Assembly: GCA_937942115.1 (NCBI GenBank)
Contig: CALDFY010000140.1
Coordinates: 1 to 10,375 of the forward strand
DNA: 10,375 nt
Reading direction: 5' to 3'
From: an uncultured Anaerolineae bacterium
Lineage (GTDB): Bacteria; Chloroflexota; Anaerolineae; B4-G1; DUEL01
Below are positions 5,726 through 10,375 of this stretch, one piece after another. Positions within the stretch are counted from its first letter, which is position 1, and each line of letters begins with the position of its first letter. Under the pieces are notes generated by a model. That model saw nothing but the letters and a program-made list of their open reading frames with translations. It did no database searches and had not been told where the DNA came from. The translations under genes were made by a program, and so were the position numbers.

Positions 5726-6739
5726 ATGAGTCCGATAGACCGTCGCGAATTCCTGCGTTACTGTGCCCTCGGATTGGGCATGCTGGTGGGCGGGCCGGTG
5801 CTGACTGCATGTCGCCCCCGACCGTCGCCGACCCCCGCCCCGCCCTCGCCCACGCCGCTCCCGACGTCCCCGCCGCCCGTCTCCCCGACGCCCTCTCCGT
5901 CCCCTGCCCTTTCGGCCACTCCTACCGTCGCCCTGGAATATCCCCACCTGGCCGTGGCGCGCGGCGGAGAGCCGGAGGACCTGGTCCGGCGGGCGGTAGA
6001 GGCCCTGGGCGGGATGGGCCGCTTCGTCCACCCGGGGGACGACGTCATCATCAAGCCCAATATCTGCGTCGCCTACCACACCTACGAGTACGCGGCCACG
6101 ACCAACCCCTGGGTCGTCGGCGCGCTGGTCCGGATGTGCTACGAGGCCGGCGCCCGACGGGTGCGGGTGATGGACCACCCCTTCGGCGGGACGCCCGAGG
6201 AGGCCTACGCCCGCAGCGGGATCGCCGACCAGGTGCGCGCCGCCGGTGGCGAGATGGAAGCGATGGCCCGATTCAAGTTCAAGGAGACGGAAATCCCCGA
6301 AGGGCTGGACCTGCGCCGGTGCGCCATCTACGAGGACGTTCTGAAGGCCGACGTCGTCATCAACGTCCCCATCGCCAAGCACCACAGCCTGGCCCGGCTG
6401 ACGTTGGGGATGAAGAACCTGATGGGGACCATCTGGGACCGTCCGGCGATGCACCGGAATCTGGGCCAGCGGCTGGCCGACCTGGCTTCCCGCATCCGAC
6501 CCGCGCTGACGGTGGTGGACGCGGTGCGCATCCTCACCGCCCACGGGCCGACGGGGGGCAACCTGGAGGACGTGCGGAAACTGGACACCATCATCGCCAG
6601 CCCGGACATCGTCGCTGCCGATGCCTTCGCCGCGACCCTCTTCGGCCTGAGGCCGAAGGACCTGGACTACGTCCGCGCGGGGGCGGCGATGGGGCTGGGC
6701 CGCGCCGACCTGGAGAACCTGCGCATCGCTGAGGTGTAG
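5726..6739 (+). CDS. DUF362-domain Tat lipoprotein
   Basis: This 337-aa protein begins with a twin-arginine signal (Asp-Arg6-Arg7-Glu-Phe-Leu-Arg), a hydrophobic stretch and a lipobox LTAC with Cys29. It should be exported folded and anchored by lipid on the outer face of the membrane. Residues 30-65 are a Pro/Ser/Thr linker. From about 75 to the end is a DUF362 (PF04015) domain: DDVIIKPNICVAYHT (105-119), an AGARRVRVMDHPFGG strand-turn (141-155), ADVVINVPIAKHHSLARLTLGMKNLMG (208-234) and a LTVVDAVR strand. The function of DUF362 is not established; many members carry ferredoxin motifs but this one has none. The start at 5726 has AAAGGGGG upstream; an earlier in-frame ATG at 5693 would spoil the signal peptide. 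Six bases separate it from the polyferredoxin gene. GC content is visibly higher than in the AOR operon. Confidence 0.88.
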   Translation: MSPIDRREFLRYCALGLGMLVGGPVLTACRPRPSPTPAPPSPTPLPTSPPPVSPTPSPSPALSATPTVALEYPHLAVARGGEPEDLVRRAVEALGGMGRFVHPGDDVIIKPNICVAYHTYEYAATTNPWVVGALVRMCYEAGARRVRVMDHPFGGTPEEAYARSGIADQVRAAGGEMEAMARFKFKETEIPEGLDLRRCAIYEDVLKADVVINVPIAKHHSLARLTLGMKNLMGTIWDRPAMHRNLGQRLADLASRIRPALTVVDAVRILTAHGPTGGNLEDVRKLDTIIASPDIVAADAFAATLFGLRPKDLDYVRAGAAMGLGRADLENLRIAEV

Positions 6740-6761
6740 CGCAAGATGAATCTTGCGCTAC
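6736..6761 (+). promoter_or_regulatory. perfect 12-bp inverted repeat over the polyferredoxin start codon
   Basis: GTAGCGCAAGAT (6736-6747) and its exact reverse complement (6750-6761) are separated by only GA. The left arm contains the DUF362 stop codon TAG, and the ATG start (6746-6748) sits at the apex. In mRNA this hairpin would hold the start codon, with the GAGGTG ribosome-binding site (6731-6736) just outside. Ribosomes ending DUF362 would open it, so it may enforce translational coupling. It may also be a mobile palindrome that landed at the junction. Confidence 0.7.
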
Positions 6762-8275
6762 TCCCCCGCATCCGACGGCCTTCTGCCCTCCGGCTGCGCC
6801 GGGCTGTGCAGTGGGGGGCTCTGGCCGCGTTTCTGGCCCTGCTGGTCGCCGCGCGGCGGGGCGGTGCGCCGCCGTCGCTGGCCAATCTCCCCATGCGGCT
6901 GGACCCGCTGACGGCCCTGTCCCATGCCCTTGCCGCGCGCGTCCTTCTGCCCGGCTCGGCCCTGGCCCTGCTGACCCTGGCGCTGGCCCTGCTCTTCGGC
7001 CGGGCCTGGTGCGGGTGGCTCTGCCCGTTGGGGACGCTGCTGGACATCGTCCCTTCGCCCCGCCCGGCCGCGCAGCGGGCCTTCCCGGAGACCTGGCGCC
7101 GCGCCAAGCACTTCCTCTGGCTGACCATCCTGGCGGCCGCGCTGCTGGGCAACCTGACCCTGGTGGTGCTGGACCCGCTCACCCTGGTCATCCGGACCTT
7201 CGGAGCTGCCCTCTGGCCGGCCCTGGAGCGGTTGGTGACGGCCGCCGAGCGGGCCGCGTATGCGCTCCCCCTCCTGCACCCGGCGGTGGAGGCGCTGGAC
7301 CGTCTCCTGCGCCCGGCCGTTTTCCCTGTGGAGGCACCCCTCTACCGCGCGCCCATCCTCTACGCGTCGGTCCTGGCGGCCATCCTGGCGCTCAACGGGC
7401 TGGCCCCCCGCTTCTGGTGTCGGTACCTCTGCCCGCTGGGGGGACTGCTGGGGCTGGTGAGCAAGGTCGGCCTGGTCCGCCGGGAGGTCACGGCGGCCTG
7501 CACCCGCTGCGGCGCCTGTGCGCGGGTCTGCCCCACCGGGACGGTCCGCCCGGACCGGGACTACGCCAGCGACCCGGCAGAGTGCACCCTGTGCCTGGAG
7601 TGCCGGGAGGCCTGTCCGCACGACGCCATCCGCTTCCCAGCCCGCCCGTCCCCGGCGCCGGTGGCGGCCTACGACCCGAACCGGCGGACGGCGCTGGCGG
7701 CACTGGGGGTGGCCGCTCTGGGCGTCGCCCTCTTCCGCAGCGACCGTTTCTCCCGCCGGTCGCCGCTGATCCGGCCCCCGGGCGCGCGGGAGAACCATCT
7801 GGAGGCCCGCTGCGTCCGCTGCGGACTGTGCGTCCGGGCCTGTCCGACCGGTGCCATCCAGCCGGCGCTTCTGGAAGGCGGACTGGAATCCCTCTGGACC
7901 CCGGTGCTGGTCCCCCGCCTGGGCTACTGCGATTACTCCTGCAACGCCTGCGGTCAGGTCTGCCCGGTGGAGGCCATCCCGCCGCTGGGGCTGGAGGAGA
8001 AGCGACGGGCCGTGCTGGGGCGGGCCTACATAGACCGCAACCGCTGCATCCCCTGGGCCGACGACCGCCCCTGCATCGTCTGCGAGGAGATGTGCCCGGT
8101 GCCGGAGAAGGCCATCGTCCTGGAGGAGGCCACGGTGACAGACGCAGCCGGCCAGGAGGTGACCCTGCAGCGGCCGCGCGTGGTGGAGGAGCGGTGCATC
8201 GGCTGCGGCATCTGCGAGTATAAGTGCCCGGTGAACGGAGAGGCGGCGATCCGGGTATTTGCGGTGGAAGGATGA
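6746..8275 (+). CDS. membrane polyferredoxin, NapH-NapG-like fusion (6 x [4Fe-4S])
   Basis: This 509-aa protein reads as NapH fused to NapG, the quinol-dehydrogenase parts of nitrate-reductase electron chains. The NapH half has four predicted membrane segments (about 22-36, 66-84, 123-143, 203-220), the two CxxxCP motifs Cys89/Cys93 and Cys225/Cys229, and two cluster motifs (Cys252-262, Cys280-290). A fifth hydrophobic segment (314-330) follows Arg313-Arg314, like a retained NapG twin-arginine signal. The NapG half has four motifs: Cys356-366, Cys395-406 (C-x3-C-x2-C-x3-C), Cys434-450 (C-x8-C-x2-C-x3-C) and Cys484-494. If the N-terminus is inside, this half is outside, beside the DUF362 lipoprotein. 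It probably moves electrons between quinone and an exported acceptor. The ATG has GAGGTG 9 nt upstream. The region is very GC-rich. Confidence 0.88.
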   Translation: MNLALLPRIRRPSALRLRRAVQWGALAAFLALLVAARRGGAPPSLANLPMRLDPLTALSHALAARVLLPGSALALLTLALALLFGRAWCGWLCPLGTLLDIVPSPRPAAQRAFPETWRRAKHFLWLTILAAALLGNLTLVVLDPLTLVIRTFGAALWPALERLVTAAERAAYALPLLHPAVEALDRLLRPAVFPVEAPLYRAPILYASVLAAILALNGLAPRFWCRYLCPLGGLLGLVSKVGLVRREVTAACTRCGACARVCPTGTVRPDRDYASDPAECTLCLECREACPHDAIRFPARPSPAPVAAYDPNRRTALAALGVAALGVALFRSDRFSRRSPLIRPPGARENHLEARCVRCGLCVRACPTGAIQPALLEGGLESLWTPVLVPRLGYCDYSCNACGQVCPVEAIPPLGLEEKRRAVLGRAYIDRNRCIPWADDRPCIVCEEMCPVPEKAIVLEEATVTDAAGQEVTLQRPRVVEERCIGCGICEYKCPVNGEAAIRVFAVEG

Positions 8276-8300
8276 ACAGGCGGGTTGTTGTGGGGGAGAC

Positions 8301-8580
8301 ACTTGAGGTCGCCCTAATGGGGCAGGGGAAAGCCCCGCCCCTACAAGGGCCGGATGTAAGGGCGACCCTTGCGGTCGCCCTAATGGCAGGGGCAAGCCCT
8401 GCCCCTACAAGGGCCGGATGTAGGGGCGACCCTTGCGGTCGCCCTAATGGGGCAGGGGCAAGCCCTGCCCCTACAAGGCCGGATGTAGGGGCAACCCTTG
8501 CGGTTGCCCTAATGGGGCAGGGGCAAGCCCTGCCCCTACAAGGGCCGGATGTAGGGGCGACCTTTGCGGTCGCCCCTATA
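8301..8580. repeat. tandem array of about 65-bp double-hairpin repeats
   Basis: About four and a half units stand head to tail with a 64-66 bp period (the landmark CTAATGG recurs near 8314, 8380, 8444 and 8509). Each unit holds hairpin A, GGGGCAGGG/CCCTGCCCC with loop GCAAG, then ACAAGGGCCGGATGTA, then hairpin B, GGGCGACC/GGTCGCCC with loop CTTGC. The first B copy (about 8292-8314) is degenerate. The unit ending at 8510 has AACC/GGTT in place of GACC/GGTC, which keeps the stem paired. The last B hairpin (8551-8578) includes the treT stop codon. There are no unique spacers, so this is not CRISPR. The array separates two convergent transcription units and could end both. Confidence 0.85.
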
Positions 8581-9808
8581 ACTGACCCAACAGCCGCAGG
8601 TAGTCTGCCAGGTAGCGGGTGGTGAGGAAGTGCCGCCGGACGTGCTCACGGCCCGCCGCACCCATCCGCACCACCTCCTCCGGATGCCGCAACAGGTAGA
8701 GCACCCGATCGGCGCACTCCGCCACGCTGTTCACCAGGAAGCCCGTCTCCCCATCTATCACCTGGAGGGGGATGCCGCCCACGTTGCCGCCCACCACCGG
8801 CTTCCCCTTCCAAAGCGCCTCCGCCACCACCAGCCCGAACCCCTCCCGCAGCGACTTCTGCACCACCACATCGGCGGCCGTCTGGAACGCGTTCACCTCC
8901 CGGTTCCCCACGCCGTGAAAATTGTGGAGGACGAAGATGTCGTAATCCTCCCCGGCGTGGCGGATAGTCCGGTCCAGGTAGGTCCACCCCTCCGGGTCGT
9001 CCGTCGCCATAGAGCCCACCAGCGCCAGTTGCACCTCGGGCACCTCCCGCTTCACCAGCCGGTACGCGTCTATCACCCCCAGCGGGTCCTTCCAGGGGTC
9101 AAACCGGCTCACCTGGACGATGAGGGGACGGCGGACATCCACCCCGAACCGAGCCACCGTCTGCCGGGCCTCTTCCGGGCTCAGTGGGGCGTTCTTTGGG
9201 GAGAGGGGGTCAATGGTCGGCGGCATGATCGCCAGATGCCGGAAAGAGACCCCTGGCCCCACGTACTCCCGCATGGTGAAGATGGCGGCGTCGTACTGGG
9301 AGATGTAGGGGACGAAGAACTCCCAGTAGGCCGGGTTGGGCTGGGAGGTGTCTATGTGGCAGCGCCAGACCCAGTGTCTGCCCCCGGCGCGGCCGTGATA
9401 GTGCAAGAGGCCGGCGGGCTGAGGGTCGTGGACGATGATGAAGTCGTACTCCCCCTCCAGGCGGCGCGCGTTGGCCTCATTGTACCGCCGCCAGATGGCC
9501 TTCATCTCATCGGTGAAGGGGATGTCCATCCCCTGCAGGCCGTTGTGGCAGGCTTTGGTGACGGTGAAGAACTCGTCCGCGCCCTCAATGACCTGCCAGT
9601 GTGCGTCCAGGCCCACGTCCCGCATCAGCGGGACCAGCGTCTGGAGGATTTCTGCGACGCCGCCGCCGTAGGCGGTGGCGTTGATGTGCACGACGCGCGC
9701 GCCCCGCAGCGGCTCCGCCAGGGCGCGGATTTCGGCGATGACTTCCTCCCCCACGATGGAGCGGTAGTCGTCCAGTCGCTTTTTGGAAACGGGGACTTGG
9801 GGTAGCAA
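8576..9808 (-). CDS. treT: trehalose synthase (TreT-type GT4 glycosyltransferase)
   Basis: This 410-aa enzyme matches the trehalose glycosyltransferring synthase family, which makes trehalose in the cytoplasm from an NDP-glucose and glucose and can run in reverse. The N-terminal Rossmann half has VVHINATAYGGGVAEIL (39-55), with the glycine-rich donor/acceptor loop, then FIIVHDPQPAGLL (123-135) and WRCHIDTSQPN (148-158). The C-terminal half has VSRFDPWKDPLGVIDAY (233-249) and the GT-B retaining motif Glu322-x7-Glu330 in EGFGLVVAEAL, followed by GNVGGIPLQV. Length is normal for TreT. The start is a TTG with AGGAGG only 5 nt upstream; no ATG or GTG lies nearby. It follows a MalG-type permease gene by 47 bp on the same strand, the order of the Thermococcales trehalose/maltose operons. 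The stop codon lies in a repeat hairpin. Confidence 0.88.
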   Translation of the reverse strand: MLPQVPVSKKRLDDYRSIVGEEVIAEIRALAEPLRGARVVHINATAYGGGVAEILQTLVPLMRDVGLDAHWQVIEGADEFFTVTKACHNGLQGMDIPFTDEMKAIWRRYNEANARRLEGEYDFIIVHDPQPAGLLHYHGRAGGRHWVWRCHIDTSQPNPAYWEFFVPYISQYDAAIFTMREYVGPGVSFRHLAIMPPTIDPLSPKNAPLSPEEARQTVARFGVDVRRPLIVQVSRFDPWKDPLGVIDAYRLVKREVPEVQLALVGSMATDDPEGWTYLDRTIRHAGEDYDIFVLHNFHGVGNREVNAFQTAADVVVQKSLREGFGLVVAEALWKGKPVVGGNVGGIPLQVIDGETGFLVNSVAECADRVLYLLRHPEEVVRMGAAGREHVRRHFLTTRYLADYLRLLGQL

Positions 9809-9813
9809 GGGTT

Positions 9814-9819
9814 CCTCCT
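9814..9819 (-). promoter_or_regulatory. Shine-Dalgarno site that fixes the TTG start of treT
   Basis: A perfect AGGAGG on the minus strand, 5 nt before the TTG at 9806-9808. It is the only plausible ribosome-binding site near the beginning of the homologous reading frame. The rest of the 47-bp gap to the permease stop is a GCGT-rich near-repetitive stretch. Confidence 0.75.
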
Positions 9820-9855
9820 GTGTGGCGTGTAGCGTGCTGCGTACTGCGTAATCCG

Positions 9856-10375
9856 TTAGCCCTTGACCGACCCGGCCAGGATGCCCCGGACGAAGTAGCG
9901 CTGGAGGGTGAAGAAGACCAGCAGCGGCACGGCCATAGAGACGAAGGCCGCTGCCGTCAGCAGGTGCCAGTCCTGCCCCAGCGACTGCACCATCGCGGAG
10001 AGCCGCAGCGTCAGCGGGGCCACCTTCTCCGTCCCACCCAGGTAGATGAGCGCGACCAGCAGGTCGTTCCAGACCCAGATGAACTGAAAGATGGCCAGCG
10101 AGGCCAGCGATGGCACCGAAAGCGGCAGCGCCAGGCGGGTAAAGGCGGTGAGCGGCGAGGCGCCGTCCAGATAGGCCGCCTCAAAGAGGTCTTTCGGCAA
10201 CGAGCCGAAGAAGTTGCGCAAGAGGTACACCGCAAAGGGCAGGCCGTAGCCGGTGTGGGCCAGCCAGATGCCCAGGAACGTCCCGGCCAGCCCCATACGG
10301 TTGTAGATGCGCAGGAGAGGAATGAGCGTCATCTGGAGCGGTACCACTAACAGCCCGACCACGATAACGAACAGG
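9856..10375 (-). CDS. MalG-type ABC sugar transporter permease (partial, N-terminus outside window)
   Basis: The last 173 residues of an inner-membrane permease for carbohydrate uptake are present; the frame is open through the window end. The EAA loop, EAAYLDGASPLTAFTRLALP, contacts the ATPase and has the expected spacing of EAA, Gly and LP. Hydrophobic helices flank it: VGLLVVPLQMTLIPLL, FLGIWLAHTGYGLPFAVYLL, LASLAIFQFIWVWNDLLVALIYL and LLTAAAFVSMAVPLLVFFTL. The terminal sequence QRYFVRGILAGSVKG is the hallmark end of MalG-like subunits. The apparent methionine at 10362 is an internal GTG valine, not a start. The treT gene follows by 47 bp, so trehalose, maltose or a related disaccharide is the likely substrate. 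Partner genes (binding protein, MalF, ATPase) should lie to the right. Confidence 0.93.
   Translation of the reverse strand, partial: LFVIVVGLLVVPLQMTLIPLLRIYNRMGLAGTFLGIWLAHTGYGLPFAVYLLRNFFGSLPKDLFEAAYLDGASPLTAFTRLALPLSVPSLASLAIFQFIWVWNDLLVALIYLGGTEKVAPLTLRLSAMVQSLGQDWHLLTAAAFVSMAVPLLVFFTLQRYFVRGILAGSVKG

Noticed and set aside
5633..6544. 303-codon minus-strand frame opposite the DUF362 gene
   Set aside because: Low-complexity Gly/Arg translation caused by the proline-rich linker on the other strand; it would also run through the divergent promoter region.
6758..8395. Open frame of 545 codons on the minus strand
   Set aside because: It is the shadow of the polyferredoxin and begins in the tandem repeats. 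Its composition is Gly/Arg/Gln-rich noise.
8301..8580. Possible CRISPR array
   Set aside because: Units are contiguous and nearly identical throughout with no unique spacers, and no cas gene is near.
8224..8625. Plus-strand frame encoding a repetitive peptide
   Set aside because: The peptide periodicity comes only from the 65-bp DNA repeats, whose unit lengths (64-66) shift the frame between copies. A real repeat protein would keep a period divisible by three.
8630..9805. 391-codon plus-strand frame opposite treT
   Set aside because: His/Pro/Val-rich shadow of a gene with clear GT4 motifs.

Overview
The window looks like a chromosomal piece of a GC-rich, mesophilic-to-thermophilic anaerobe or facultative anaerobe. 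I infer a member of Chloroflexota (Anaerolineae-like). The grounds are a tungsten-type aldehyde:ferredoxin oxidoreductase (AOR) operon, a DUF362/polyferredoxin pair, an archaeal-style MalG-TreT sugar operon, strong Shine-Dalgarno sites, and intergenic spaces full of short hairpin repeats. This is inference; no rRNA or marker gene is present.

Layout. 1-390 holds no gene, only two clusters of short hairpins, one of them cloverleaf-like. About 391-1583 is an IS4-type insertion sequence with a transposase on the minus strand and recognisable terminal inverted repeats. 1640-2662 (minus) is a LacI-family repressor behind a textbook sigma-70 promoter (TTGACA, 17 bp, TATAAT). A palindromic LacI-type operator sits over its predicted start of transcription. 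Just upstream, 2727-2885 (minus) is the broken-off N-terminus of a sucrose-phosphate-synthase-like glycosyltransferase. 2886-3085 has no gene and carries several hairpins, including a perfect 17-bp inverted repeat.

3086-5547 (minus) is a compact three-gene operon, read from 5547 downward: a 16-cysteine ferredoxin (four [4Fe-4S] clusters), an AOR-family catalytic subunit, and a MoaD/ThiS-like sulfur carrier whose TTG start overlaps the AOR stop by 4 nt. Facing it across a 178-bp divergent promoter region is a plus-strand pair: a Tat-exported DUF362 lipoprotein (5726-6739) and a 509-aa membrane polyferredoxin (6746-8275). The polyferredoxin reads as a NapH-NapG fusion with six cluster motifs and five predicted membrane segments. 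Together these five genes look like one redox module: cytoplasmic aldehyde oxidation passing electrons to a ferredoxin, beside a membrane electron conduit ending outside the cell. The coupling is my inference from divergent adjacency.

8301-8580 is a tandem array of about 65-bp units, each with two strong hairpins. One unit carries a compensatory base-pair change. The array runs into the stop codon of the next gene. 8576-9808 (minus) is a TreT-type trehalose synthase glycosyltransferase, and 9856 to the window end (minus) is the C-terminal part of a MalG-type ABC sugar permease. This permease-then-treT order matches the trehalose/maltose operons known from Thermococcales. The LacI regulator and the sucrose-phosphate-synthase fragment also belong to sugar metabolism, but no copy of the LacI operator was seen near treT.
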